41,669 nt of DNA from Actinomycetes bacterium (GTDB taxonomy: Bacteria > Actinomycetota > Actinomycetes > Mycobacteriales > Mycobacteriaceae). The position numbers and the translations under genes were made by a program. Positions within the stretch are counted from its first letter, which is position 1; the number at the start of each line of letters is the position of its first letter. The DNA is taken from positions 1 through 41,669 of the forward strand of contig JAEXZY010000081.1 of the NCBI GenBank assembly GCA_023404955.1, read 5' to 3'. A model generated the notes under the pieces. That model worked only from the letters and a program-made list of their open reading frames with translations. It was not told the origin of the DNA and did no database searches. Of this stretch, positions 24,990 to 33,275 are shown in pieces.

Positions 24990-26282
24990 GTGAGCCCTGC
25001 CAAACCGATCAACAGGCGGCGAGCGCTTGCCGCACTGGCGGTCGGCGTCGTCGCGCCGGGTGTCCTTGCGGCCTGCCGGTCCGAGAACGGAACCGCCACG
25101 TCGGGGCAGTCCGCCGACGACGCGCCTGCAGCGCCGGTCCTGAGCTACGAACCGAAGAACGCTGCCGAGGATGTCGCTCCCACCGCGCGCGTCGCGGCCC
25201 GGGTCGAGAACGGCTGGTTCCAGAAGATCAGCCTGACCAACACCGACGGCAAGGTCGTCGCAGGTGCGCTGAATCGCGATCGCACCGAGTTCACCGCGTC
25301 CGAACCACTGGGCTACGGCGTCTCCTACCGGTGGGCGGGCACCGTGGTCGGGCAGGACGGCAAGTCGGTCCCGGTGAAGGCATCGTTCACCACGGTGAAC
25401 CCGAGCACGCAGGTCAACGGGCAGTTCCAGCTCTCGGACGGGCAGACCGTCGGGGTGGCCGCGCCGATCATCCTGCAGTTCGACGCCGCCATCGCCGACG
25501 AGGACCGCGCCGCGGTCGAGAAGGCCGTGAAGGTCACCACGACGCCTGAGGTCGAGGGCAGCTGGGCGTGGCTGCCCGACGAGGTCGGCGGCTCCCGCAT
25601 GCACTGGCGGACCAAGGAGTACTACCCGTCGGGCACCGCCGTGCACGTGGACGCCAAGCTGTACGGCGTGCCGTTCGGGCAGGACGCCTATGGCGCGAGC
25701 GACTCGACGCTCGACTTCACGATCGGCCGGCGCCAGGTGGTCAAGGCCGAGGCGTCGACCCACCGCATCCAGGTGCTCGACGAATCAGGCTCGGTGATCA
25801 TGGACTTCCCCTGCAGCTACGGCGAGGGCGATCTGGACCGCAACGTCACCCGCAGCGGTATCCACGTGGTCACCGAGAAGTACGAGGACTTCTACATGAC
25901 CAATCCGGCGGCCGGTTACGCCAACGTGCACGAGCGGTTCGCGGTGCGGATCTCCAACAACGGCGAGTTCATCCACTGCAACCCGAACAGCATCGGCGCG
26001 CAGGGCAACACCAACGTCACCAACGGCTGCATCAACCTGAACCTGGAGAACTCGCAGCAGTACTTCAACTCCGCGATGTACGGCGATCCGGTCGAGGTCA
26101 CGGGCACGCGGATCGATCTCTCCTACGCCGACGGCGACATCTGGGACTGGGTGGTCCCGTGGGACGAGTGGACGTCGATGTCGGCGCTGTCGCAGGAGAA
26201 GAAGACGGGCAGCATCCCGAGCACCGCGCCGGCGACGCCGTCGGATGCGCCGCAGCCGGTCAGCGGCCGCCCCGGCGGCTAG
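24990..26282 (+). CDS. lprQ: L,D-transpeptidase lipoprotein (LprQ / LdtMt5-like)
   Basis: A 430-residue exported lipoprotein that makes 3-3 peptidoglycan cross-links. The signal NRRRALAALAVGVVAPGVLAAC ends in a lipobox with Cys29; the RRR run also suits Tat export. Two Ig-like (BIg-type) domains occupy about residues 45-255. The YkuD domain follows, with His329 and the catalytic Cys347 in TNVTNGCIN. Most L,D-transpeptidases have S/T-H-G-C; here an Asn replaces that His, which I believe is also a peculiarity of the Rv0483 branch. A Pro/Ser/Ala-rich tail ends the protein. GTG 24990 follows murB by 15 bases. It converges with the SDR gene. Confidence 0.94.
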   Translation: MSPAKPINRRRALAALAVGVVAPGVLAACRSENGTATSGQSADDAPAAPVLSYEPKNAAEDVAPTARVAARVENGWFQKISLTNTDGKVVAGALNRDRTEFTASEPLGYGVSYRWAGTVVGQDGKSVPVKASFTTVNPSTQVNGQFQLSDGQTVGVAAPIILQFDAAIADEDRAAVEKAVKVTTTPEVEGSWAWLPDEVGGSRMHWRTKEYYPSGTAVHVDAKLYGVPFGQDAYGASDSTLDFTIGRRQVVKAEASTHRIQVLDESGSVIMDFPCSYGEGDLDRNVTRSGIHVVTEKYEDFYMTNPAAGYANVHERFAVRISNNGEFIHCNPNSIGAQGNTNVTNGCINLNLENSQQYFNSAMYGDPVEVTGTRIDLSYADGDIWDWVVPWDEWTSMSALSQEKKTGSIPSTAPATPSDAPQPVSGRPGG

Positions 26283-26302
26283 CTTCTTCTACTGCGGGGG
26301 TC

Positions 26303-27058
26303 TCACCGGCGGTTGAAGCGTGAGCCCGCGGCGCCGCTGACCTGATCCCGCGGTCGCACCACGATCAGATCGAGGTCGACGTGCGACGGGCGGCTGGCCA
26401 CGAACCCGATGACCTCGGCGATGTCGTCGGCCACCAGCGGTGTGACGCCCTCGTACACCTTGGCGGCGCGATCGTCGTCTCCCTCGAACCGGTTGAGTGA
26501 GAATTCCGTCTTCACCATGCCCGGCGCGACCTCGGTCAGCCGTACCGGCTGCCCGAGCAGCTCACTGCGCAGCGTGCGGTGCAGCACGCCCTGGGCGTGC
26601 TTGGCCGAGGTGTAGCCGGCGCCGTTGTCGTAGATCTCGACCGCGGCAATAGACGTGACCGTGATGATCAGTCCGTCGCCGGAGGCGATGAGCTTGGGTA
26701 GCAGCGCCCGGGTGACGTGCAGGGTGCCCATCACGTTGGCCTCCCACATCCACCGCCAGTGCTCGACGTCGGCGTCGGCCACCGACTCCAATCCACGCGC
26801 CCCGCCGGCGTTGTTGACCAGCACGTCGACCCGGTCGAGCCGGCCGGCCATCGCCGCCACCGCCTCCGGATCAGTGACGTCCGCCACAATCGCGGTACCG
26901 TCCAGTTCTGCGGCAAGTGCGGTGATCGGGCCCTCGCGGCGGGCCACGCAGACCACGTGAAACCCTTGTGCAGCAAGGGTTCTGGCGGTTGCTTCGCCGA
27001 TCCCGGCACTCGCGCCGGTGACCACTGCGACCCTGCGGGCATCTGATGGCGTCGTCAT
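26303..27058 (-). CDS. Short-chain dehydrogenase/reductase (Rv0484c-like)
   Basis: A 251-residue classical SDR. The cofactor loop TGASAGIGEATA is at about residues 15-26, NNAGG at about 84, the catalytic Ser is in TVTSIAAVE and the YxxxK motif in GYTSAKHA. The acidic/basic pattern after strand 2 (CVARREG) favours NADP. ATG 27058 gives the same length as Rv0484c (251); the much longer open frame upstream is only an antisense shadow of the ROK gene. Substrate unknown. Divergent from the ROK regulator over a 192-base structured gap. Confidence 0.93.
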   Translation of the reverse strand: MTTPSDARRVAVVTGASAGIGEATARTLAAQGFHVVCVARREGPITALAAELDGTAIVADVTDPEAVAAMAGRLDRVDVLVNNAGGARGLESVADADVEHWRWMWEANVMGTLHVTRALLPKLIASGDGLIITVTSIAAVEIYDNGAGYTSAKHAQGVLHRTLRSELLGQPVRLTEVAPGMVKTEFSLNRFEGDDDRAAKVYEGVTPLVADDIAEVIGFVASRPSHVDLDLIVVRPRDQVSGAAGSRFNRR

Positions 27059-27085
27059 GATCCCAACCCTAGGCCCCGTGCTACA

Positions 27086-27100
27086 TTCACCTCGTGTTCG
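27086..27100 (+). promoter_or_regulatory. Candidate RegX3 (PHO-box-like) site upstream of the ROK gene
   Basis: TTCACCTCGTGTTCG here is identical to the 15-mer on the minus strand at 31240-31226 upstream of senX3. It reads as two TTCRC-type half-sites 11 bp apart, the spacing of PhoP/RegX3 boxes. An exact 15-mer shared within 41 kb of GC-rich DNA can arise by chance, so this is tentative. Confidence 0.35.
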
Positions 27101-27105
27101 GTACC

Positions 27106-27181
27106 AGTCCGGCAGTCCTGACTGCCCCGCGGCGTGCGTGTTGTTGTTGCGCACCCCGCCGCGCCTGACTGCCTCCGGACT
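27106..27181 (+). ncRNA. Structured 5' leader of the ROK regulator gene with two alternative stems
   Basis: AGTCCGGCAGTC (27106-27117) can pair with GACTGCC...CCGGACT (27167-27181; 12 bp with a three-base bulge), enclosing a second hairpin of CGCGGCG-TGCG (27128-27138) with CGCA-CCC-CGCCGCG (27150-27163). Alternatively GGCAGT (27111-27116) pairs locally with ACTGCC (27121-27126). The two folds are exclusive because they share the same 5' arm. CCTGACTGCC occurs twice (27117-27126, 27164-27173). It matches no riboswitch class that I know. Confidence 0.5.
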
Positions 27182-27250
27182 TCTCCCCGTCCCATCGCGT
27201 CGCCAGGTGTGGCCCCCGGCCCCCTGACAGACCGATCCGGAGACGATTCC

Positions 27251-28555
27251 ATGACCAGCTCGATCCCCGCCCGCTCGCACCGCACCCAGGCGACCACGAG
27301 CAGCAAGCCCACGCGGATCGGCGACGCCGCCCGCTACCCACAGGCCCTGGTGCACCAGATCGTGCCCCCGGCGCTGCGGGTGCCGGAGGCGGCGGCGGCG
27401 ACCGTGTTCGCCGCGGCGCGCCACCGCGGGCCGATCGCGCGCGACGCGATCGCCGGTGTCACCGATCTGTCGATCGCCACCGTCAATCGCCAGGTCACCG
27501 CGCTCCTCGACGTCGGTCTGCTGCGCGAGCGCGCTGATCTGGCCGTGTCGGGGGCCATCGGTAGGCCCCGCGTGCCCGTCGAGGTCAACCACGAACCGTT
27601 CCTGGCACTCGGGGTGCACATCGGCGCGCGGACCACCAGCATCGTCGCGACCGATCTGCTCGGCCGCACCCTCGACGTCGTCGAGACCCCCACTCCGCGT
27701 GGCCCGCAGTCCGCGGCGCTCGCGGCGATCGCGGCCAGCGCCCAGCGCTACCTGAGCCGGTGGCACCGCAGGCGTCCGCTGTGGGTGGGAGTCGCCGCCG
27801 GTGGCGTTGTCGACAGCACCACGGGCTACCTGGACCATCCGCGGCTCGGCTGGTCGGATGCGCCGGTCGGACCGGTGCTCGCCGAGGCGCTGGGCTTGCC
27901 GGTGTCCCTGGCCGCGCACGTCGACGCGATGGCCGGCGCCGAGTTGCTGCTGGGTCAGCGCCGGGCGCAGGGCCGCGCCGCGACCAGTCTGTACGTCTAC
28001 GCCCGCGAGACCGTTGGCTACGCGCTGGTCATCGGCGGGCAGGTGCATTCGCCGGCCAGCGGGCCCGGCACGATCGCTGCGCTGCCTGCGCACTCGGAAT
28101 TGCTCGGCGGCAGTGGTGAATTGGAGTCGACGGTCAGCGACGAGGCCGTGCTCGTGGCGGCCCGGAAGGCGCGCATCGTGCCGGCCGACGGCCCGGGATC
28201 GACGGTGACTGCGGTGCTGCGCGCCGCCCGGCAGGGTGACGAGGCGGCCGTGGCGCTGGTGAACGAGCGCGCCCGGGTCCTCGGCGAGGCGGTCGCCCTG
28301 CTGCGCGACATGCTCAATCCCGATGACCTGGTGGTCGGGGGACAGGCGTTCACCGAGTACACCGACGCGATGGACGTCGTCGAAGACGCGTTCGCGAAGC
28401 GCTCGGTGCTCCCGCACCGCGACATCCGGATCACGGCCTTCGGCAACCGAGTCCAGGAGGCGGGGGCGGGCGTCGTCTCGCTCGGCGGCATCTTCGCCGA
28501 CCCGGTGGGCGCCATGCGCCGTGCGCAGGCCCGCCGGCCCGAGGTGAGTGCCTGA
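27251..28555 (+). CDS. ROK-family transcriptional regulator (Rv0485-like)
   Basis: A 434-residue NagC/XylR-type repressor. Residues about 35-95 form a winged helix (FAAARHRGPIARDAIAGVTDLSIATVNRQV), followed by a sugar-kinase-fold ROK domain. The kinase signature is degraded: the phosphate loop reads ALGVHIGARTTS with His in place of the usual Asp, and the CxCGxxGC zinc motif is absent (ELLGGSGELES instead). This points to ligand sensing without kinase activity. ATG 27251 follows a GGAGA ribosome site and gives a length like Rv0485 (438), which has been reported to control a PE/PPE pair. It is 52 bases upstream of mshA, on the same strand, after a leader with strong RNA structure. Confidence 0.92.
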   Translation: MTSSIPARSHRTQATTSSKPTRIGDAARYPQALVHQIVPPALRVPEAAAATVFAAARHRGPIARDAIAGVTDLSIATVNRQVTALLDVGLLRERADLAVSGAIGRPRVPVEVNHEPFLALGVHIGARTTSIVATDLLGRTLDVVETPTPRGPQSAALAAIAASAQRYLSRWHRRRPLWVGVAAGGVVDSTTGYLDHPRLGWSDAPVGPVLAEALGLPVSLAAHVDAMAGAELLLGQRRAQGRAATSLYVYARETVGYALVIGGQVHSPASGPGTIAALPAHSELLGGSGELESTVSDEAVLVAARKARIVPADGPGSTVTAVLRAARQGDEAAVALVNERARVLGEAVALLRDMLNPDDLVVGGQAFTEYTDAMDVVEDAFAKRSVLPHRDIRITAFGNRVQEAGAGVVSLGGIFADPVGAMRRAQARRPEVSA

Positions 28556-28607
28556 GCGGGCGGTCCTTCGCGGTGGTCCGGAAAAGCCGCGGTGTAGACA
28601 TGATGGT

Positions 28608-29918
28608 GTGCGCCTGACGACCGACCCCCTGCCCGTACCGCGCCGGGTGGCCGTGTTGTCCGTGCACACGTCCCCACTCGCACAACCCGGCACCGGCGAT
28701 GCGGGTGGCATGAACGTCTACGTTCTGCAGACCGCCCTCGAGATGGCGCAGCGTGGTGTCGACGTGGAGATCTTCACCAGGGCGACGTCGTCGACGGACG
28801 CTCCGGTGGTCCGGGTGGCGCCGGGCGTGCTGGTCCGCAACGTGGCCGCCGGCCCGTTCGAGGGGCTGGAGAAGAACGATCTGCCCACGCAGCTGTGTGC
28901 GTTCACCGCCGGGGTGCTGCGCGCCGAGGCCACCCACGAGCCCGGCTACTACGACATCGTGCACTCGCACTACTGGCTCTCCGGTCAGGTCGGCTGGTTG
29001 GCCGCCGACCGGTGGGCTGTACCGCTCGTGCACACCGCGCACACGCTGGCCGCGGTCAAGAACGCCGCGCTCGCCGACGGGGACACCCCCGAACCACCGT
29101 TGCGCTCCATCGGTGAGCAGCAGGTGGTCGACGCCGCCGATCGCCTCATCGTCAACACCGAACACGAAGCGGCGCAACTGGTTTCATTGCACCACGCCGA
29201 TCCGGATCACATCGACGTGGTGTCCCCGGGTGTCGATCTGGCCACGTTCACCTCTGGTGACACGTCGGCGGCCCGCGCCGAGCTGGGTCTCCCCCCGGGT
29301 GTGCCGATCGTGGCGTTCGTCGGCCGCATCCAGCCGTTGAAGGCACCGGACGTGCTGCTGCGGGCGGCGGCTCTGCTGCCCGATGTGCACGTGGTGATCG
29401 CGGGCGGGCCGTCCGGATCGGGCCTGGCGCAGCCGGACGGCCTGGTTCGGCTCGCTGCCGAACTGGGTATCGCCGAGCGTGTGACGTTCCTGCCGCCCCA
29501 GTCGCAGTCCGGTTTGGTCGCGGTCTACCGCGCCGCCGATGTCGTCGCCGTCCCCAGCTACTCCGAGTCGTTCGGTCTGGTCGCGGTGGAGGCGCAGGCG
29601 TGTGGAACCCCCGTCGTCGCCGCATCGGTGGGCGGCCTTCCCGTCGCGGTGCGTGACGGGGTCAGCGGTGCGCTGGTCGACGGGCACGATCCGGCCGACT
29701 GGGCCGCCACGATCTCCCGCGTGCTCGCCGCCGACGGCGACGCGCTCGGGCGCGCCGCCTGCGAGCACGCTGCCGGGTTCTCCTGGGGTCACACCGTCGA
29801 TGCGCTGCTGAGCAGCTACGGACGCGCGATCGCCGAACACCGGGGTCGTCACCTTCCACCCGTCGCGGCCCGCAGAGGCGGGCGCCGGTTCTCGATGCGC
29901 AGGGGAGTTCGGGCATGA
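28608..29918 (+). CDS. mshA: D-inositol-3-phosphate glycosyltransferase (mycothiol synthesis)
   Basis: A 436-residue GT4 retaining glycosyltransferase that joins GlcNAc from UDP-GlcNAc to 1-L-myo-inositol-1-phosphate, the first step of mycothiol, the actinobacterial redox thiol. MshA hallmarks are HTSPLAQPGTGDAGGMNVYV, HSHYWLSGQVGWLA, FVGRIQPLKAPD and the EX7E donor site SYSESFGLVAVEAQACGTP. GTG 28608 is selected; the open frame upstream to 28548 overlaps the ROK stop and lacks MshA-like sequence. A shorter N-terminus than M. tuberculosis MshA (480) is normal between species. ATGA overlap with the next gene indicates coupling. Confidence 0.97.
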   Translation: MRLTTDPLPVPRRVAVLSVHTSPLAQPGTGDAGGMNVYVLQTALEMAQRGVDVEIFTRATSSTDAPVVRVAPGVLVRNVAAGPFEGLEKNDLPTQLCAFTAGVLRAEATHEPGYYDIVHSHYWLSGQVGWLAADRWAVPLVHTAHTLAAVKNAALADGDTPEPPLRSIGEQQVVDAADRLIVNTEHEAAQLVSLHHADPDHIDVVSPGVDLATFTSGDTSAARAELGLPPGVPIVAFVGRIQPLKAPDVLLRAAALLPDVHVVIAGGPSGSGLAQPDGLVRLAAELGIAERVTFLPPQSQSGLVAVYRAADVVAVPSYSESFGLVAVEAQACGTPVVAASVGGLPVAVRDGVSGALVDGHDPADWAATISRVLAADGDALGRAACEHAAGFSWGHTVDALLSSYGRAIAEHRGRHLPPVAARRGGRRFSMRRGVRA

Positions 29919-30433
29919 CCACCACACAGAACGTGCAAGCCGTCATCGAGCGCACGCTCGCGGAACACGACCTGCCCTACACCGTGCACAAAGGCGCCGC
30001 GGGCGGTCTGCCCGGGCTGGTGGTCGCGCTGCCCGGCGAGCGCAGGCTCAGTACCAACACGATCCTGACCGTCGGTGAGCACTCGGTCCGCGTCGAGGCG
30101 TTCGTCTGCCGCAAGCCCGACGAGAATTTCGAAGGCGTCTACAAGTTCCTGCTCAAGCGCAACCGCCGGCTCTACGGCGTCGCCTACACCATCGACAACG
30201 TGGGCGACATCTACCTCGTCGGCCGGATGTCGCTGGGGTCGGTCACGCCCGAGGAGGTCGACCGGGTGCTCGGTCAGGTCCTCGAGGCCGTCGACAACGA
30301 CTTCAACACCCTGCTGGAGTTGGGTTTCCGCACCTCCATCCAGAAGGAGTGGGAGTGGCGGGTGTCGCGCGGGGAATCGTTGAAGAATCTCGAGGCGTTC
30401 TCCCATCTCATCGACGACAACGACAAGAACTGA
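29915..30433 (+). CDS. YbjN-domain protein (Rv0487-like)
   Basis: A 172-residue YbjN-family protein resembling type III secretion chaperone folds; features include the hydrophobic YKFLLKRNRRLYGVAYTIDNVGDIYLVGRM core and the C-terminal helix FNTLLELGFRTSIQKEWEWR. ATG 29915 overlaps the mshA stop (ATGA). It corresponds to Rv0487 in the mshA-gpm1 interval; the LysE-type Rv0488 that follows in M. tuberculosis is missing here. Function unknown. Confidence 0.92.
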   Translation: MTTTQNVQAVIERTLAEHDLPYTVHKGAAGGLPGLVVALPGERRLSTNTILTVGEHSVRVEAFVCRKPDENFEGVYKFLLKRNRRLYGVAYTIDNVGDIYLVGRMSLGSVTPEEVDRVLGQVLEAVDNDFNTLLELGFRTSIQKEWEWRVSRGESLKNLEAFSHLIDDNDKN

Positions 30434-30452
30434 CCCGTGAGAGGATCTGCCC

Positions 30453-31205
30453 ATGGCAGATACCGCGACGCTGATCCTCGTCCGCCACGGCGAGAGCGAA
30501 TGGAATGCGCTGAACCTGTTCACCGGATGGGTCGACGTCGATCTGACCGACAAGGGGCGCGCCGAGGCAGCCCGGGCGGGTGAGCTGATCGCCGGTCTGG
30601 ACCGGCTTCCCGACGTGCTCTACACCTCGCTGCTGCGCCGCGCCATCACCACGGCGAACATCGCGCTGGACAAAGCCGACCGGCACTGGATTCCGGTGCA
30701 CCGGGACTGGCGGCTCAACGAGCGGCACTACGGCGCGCTGCAGGGCTTGGACAAGGCCGAGACCAAGGCGAAGTACGGCGACGAGCAGTTCATGGCGTGG
30801 CGACGCAGCTACGACACCCCGCCGCCGCCGATCGAGCCGGGCAGTCAGTACAGCCAGGACGCCGATCCCCGCTACGCCGACGTGCCCGGCGGGGCGCCGC
30901 TGACCGAATGCCTCAAAGACGTCGTCGAGCGCTTCGTGCCGTATTTCACCGACGTCATCGTGCCCGACCTGCGCGACGGCAAGACCGTGATGATCGCCGC
31001 GCACGGCAACTCGCTGCGCGCGCTGGTCAAGTACCTCGACGGGATGTCCGACGACGACGTGGTGGGACTCAACATCCCGACCGGGATCCCGCTGCGCTAC
31101 GACCTCGACGATGACCTGAAGCCGACCGTGGCCGGGGGCACCTATCTGGACCCGGAAGCGGCCGCCGCGGGTGCTGCGGCCGTGGCGAACCAGGGCGCCA
31201 AGTAG
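30453..31205 (+). CDS. gpmA: 2,3-bisphosphoglycerate-dependent phosphoglycerate mutase
   Basis: A 250-residue glycolytic enzyme that interconverts 3- and 2-phosphoglycerate through a phosphohistidine. The phosphorylated His12 is in LVRHGESEWN; FTGWVDVDLTDKG, RRAITTANIAL, RLNERHYGALQGL and the second active-site His in AAHGNSLRAL are all present. Length agrees with Gpm1 (Rv0489, 249). It is 19 bases after the YbjN gene. The gap behind it carries the senX3 promoter. M. tuberculosis symbol: gpm1. Confidence 0.98.
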   Translation: MADTATLILVRHGESEWNALNLFTGWVDVDLTDKGRAEAARAGELIAGLDRLPDVLYTSLLRRAITTANIALDKADRHWIPVHRDWRLNERHYGALQGLDKAETKAKYGDEQFMAWRRSYDTPPPPIEPGSQYSQDADPRYADVPGGAPLTECLKDVVERFVPYFTDVIVPDLRDGKTVMIAAHGNSLRALVKYLDGMSDDDVVGLNIPTGIPLRYDLDDDLKPTVAGGTYLDPEAAAAGAAAVANQGAK

Positions 31206-31223
31206 GGCGAGCGCCTGCGCCCG

Positions 31224-31325
31224 CGCGAACACGAGGTGAACGGCGGTGGACGCCGGGCCGAACATCGGTCTCTGAGTGTGTGACTTGTCCGGTTTTGGCC
31301 GCACGCTGCTGGGATGACGTTCACC
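31224..31325. promoter_or_regulatory. senX3-regX3 upstream region with candidate RegX3/PHO boxes
   Basis: On the minus strand GTTCACC (31241-31235) and GTTCGCG (31230-31224) are direct repeats 11 bp apart, the form of the PhoP box of actinobacteria, whose RegX3 counterpart autoregulates senX3-regX3. A plus-strand GTTCACC lies at 31319-31325, 20 bases before the senX3 GTG, giving an inverted arrangement. Site identity is inferred from the consensus. Confidence 0.5.
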
Positions 31326-31344
31326 GAGTGCGTACGATTTTCGC

Positions 31345-32529
31345 GTGAGTGTCTCCTCGGCGCTGCTTCTCGCAGCGGTCGCGGCACTGCTCGCCGTGTC
31401 GATCGGTGTGGTGGTCGGTGTGGGGGCGGCCCAGCGTCTGCGCGAACGGCGACAGCGCCGCGCGGTCGAGCAGACCGGGATCACCGTGTCGCAGATGCTG
31501 CGGCACGCCGTGGCCCAGTCCCCGGTCGGGATCGCCGTCGTCGACACCTACCGTGACGTCGTCTACACCAACGAACGCGCCACCGAACTCGGCCTGGTGC
31601 GTGACCGGTTGCTCGACGACCGGGCGTGGGAGGCCGCCCAGCGGACGCTCACCAGCGGCGAAGACGTCGAGTTCGACCTGTCGCCCCGCAAACGGGATCG
31701 GCCGGGACGGTCCGGGCTCTCGGTCCGCGGCCACGTGCGCCTGCTGACCGACGACGACCGCCGGTTCGCCGTCCTCTACGTCGACGATCAGTCCGAGCAC
31801 GCGCGCATGGAGGCGACCCGCAGGGATTTCGTCGCCAACGTCAGCCACGAACTCAAGACGCCGGTCGGGGCGATGGGCGTGCTCGCCGAGGCCGTGCTCG
31901 CCTCGGCCGACGACCCCGACACCGTTCGGCACTTCGCCGAGAAGATGGTCACCGAGTCGCACCGGCTGGCCAGCATGGTCGGCGAGCTGATCGAACTGTC
32001 CCGTCTGCAGGGCGGAGAGAGGCTGCCGGATCTGGAGTCGGTCGACGTCGACACCGTGGTGGCCGAGGCGCTGTCACGGCACAAGGTCGCCGCCGACAAC
32101 GCCGACATCGCGATCACCACCGATGCGCCCACCGGCTTCCAGGTACTCGGTGACGAGACGCTGCTGGTGACCGCGATCGCCAACCTGGTCTCCAACGCCA
32201 TCGCGTATTCGCCGAACGGCTCGTCGGTGTCGGTCAGCCGCCGTAGGCGCGGGGACACCATCGAGATCGCGGTCACTGACCGCGGTATCGGTATCGCGCC
32301 CGCCGATCAGGAGCGCGTGTTCGAGCGGTTCTTCCGTGTCGACAAGGCCCGGTCCCGAGCCACCGGAGGCACCGGTCTCGGGCTCGCGATCGTCAAACAC
32401 GTCGCCGCCAATCACAACGGCTCGATCCGGCTGTGGAGTCAGCCGGGTACGGGCTCCACGTTCACCCTGTCGATTCCCGCGTACCCGCGAGAGATCGACC
32501 CCGACGAGCATGACGACCGAGAGGACTAG
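31345..32529 (+). CDS. senX3: Phosphate-responsive sensor histidine kinase SenX3
   Basis: A 394-residue membrane kinase. A single N-terminal hydrophobic stretch (residues about 5-30) anchors it; a PAS-like domain covers about 45-150. The HisKA phospho-acceptor is His168 (FVANVSHELKTP), followed by an HATPase with NLVSNAIAYSPNG (N box), DRGIGI (G1), FERFFRVDKARSR and GTGLGLAIVKH (G2). SenX3 acts with the Pst-PhoU system to signal phosphate limitation to RegX3. GTG 31345 is supported by placing the membrane segment at the very start. Only seven bases separate it from regX3. Confidence 0.97.
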   Translation: MSVSSALLLAAVAALLAVSIGVVVGVGAAQRLRERRQRRAVEQTGITVSQMLRHAVAQSPVGIAVVDTYRDVVYTNERATELGLVRDRLLDDRAWEAAQRTLTSGEDVEFDLSPRKRDRPGRSGLSVRGHVRLLTDDDRRFAVLYVDDQSEHARMEATRRDFVANVSHELKTPVGAMGVLAEAVLASADDPDTVRHFAEKMVTESHRLASMVGELIELSRLQGGERLPDLESVDVDTVVAEALSRHKVAADNADIAITTDAPTGFQVLGDETLLVTAIANLVSNAIAYSPNGSSVSVSRRRRGDTIEIAVTDRGIGIAPADQERVFERFFRVDKARSRATGGTGLGLAIVKHVAANHNGSIRLWSQPGTGSTFTLSIPAYPREIDPDEHDDRED

Positions 32530-32536
32530 GACTGCG

Positions 32537-33223
32537 ATGACCAGTGTGCTGATCGTGGAGGACGAGGAGTCCTTGGCCGATCCCCTGGCCTTCCTCCTGC
32601 GCAAGGAGGGCTTCGAGGCCACCGTGGTGGCCGACGGACCGTCTGCGCTGGCCGAATTCGAGCGGTCCGGCGCCGACATCGTGCTGCTGGACCTCATGCT
32701 GCCGGGGATGAGCGGCACCGACGTGTGCAAGCAATTGCGATCTCGATCGAGCGTGCCGGTGATCATGGTGACCGCCCGGGACAGCGAGATCGACAAGGTC
32801 GTCGGCCTGGAGTTGGGTGCTGACGATTACGTGACGAAGCCGTATTCGGCACGGGAGTTGATCGCCCGCATCCGGGCGGTGCTGCGCCGCGGCGCCGACG
32901 CCGACGATGTGGGCATCGATGACGGTGTGCTGGAGGCGGGCCCGGTGCGCATGGACGTCGAGCGCCACGTGGTCAGTGTCAACGGCACCCCGATCACGCT
33001 TCCGCTCAAGGAGTTCGATCTGCTGGAGTATCTGATGCGCAACAGTGGGCGGGTGCTCACGCGCGGGCAACTCATCGATCGCGTGTGGGGCGCTGATTAC
33101 GTCGGCGACACCAAGACCCTCGATGTGCACGTCAAGCGGCTGCGCAGCAAGATCGAGGCAGATCCGGCCAATCCGGTGCATCTGGTCACCGTGCGCGGGC
33201 TGGGCTACAAGCTCGAGGGCTGA
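32537..33223 (+). CDS. regX3: Response regulator RegX3
   Basis: A 228-residue OmpR/PhoB-type regulator (227 in M. tuberculosis). The receiver domain spans residues 1-118 with the acidic VEDEES pair, phospho-acceptor Asp52 (LLDLMLPGMSG), Thr in MVTAR and Lys in DYVTKPYSARE. A C-terminal winged helix follows (LPLKEFDLLEYLMRNSGRVLTR; DVHVKRLRSKIE; VRGLGYKL). ATG 32537 is chosen; the open frame further upstream overlaps senX3. It controls phosphate-starvation genes and its own operon. No MIRU-type repeat separates it from senX3, unlike in the tuberculosis complex. Confidence 0.98.
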   Translation: MTSVLIVEDEESLADPLAFLLRKEGFEATVVADGPSALAEFERSGADIVLLDLMLPGMSGTDVCKQLRSRSSVPVIMVTARDSEIDKVVGLELGADDYVTKPYSARELIARIRAVLRRGADADDVGIDDGVLEAGPVRMDVERHVVSVNGTPITLPLKEFDLLEYLMRNSGRVLTRGQLIDRVWGADYVGDTKTLDVHVKRLRSKIEADPANPVHLVTVRGLGYKLEG

Positions 33224-33249
33224 CCCGAGCCGCTGACCCAGCACCGACG

Positions 33250-33275
33250 AGCCTCACGCCGCGATGGCGGAGGCT
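33250..33275 (+). terminator. Hairpin after regX3 (possible terminator)
   Basis: AGCCTC and GAGGCT form the outer stem and CGCC/GGCG the inner stem around a GCGAT loop, with one bulged A. No T-run follows. It lies 27 bases after the regX3 stop. Confidence 0.5.

Noticed and set aside
27059..28711. Upstream extension of the SDR open frame across the ROK gene
   Set aside because: No SDR sequence there; the ROK protein is clearly encoded on the opposite strand, and ATG 27058 gives the family length.
33250..33275. Strong intrinsic terminator after regX3
   Set aside because: The stem is good but no T-run follows, so it is listed only as a hairpin with moderate confidence.
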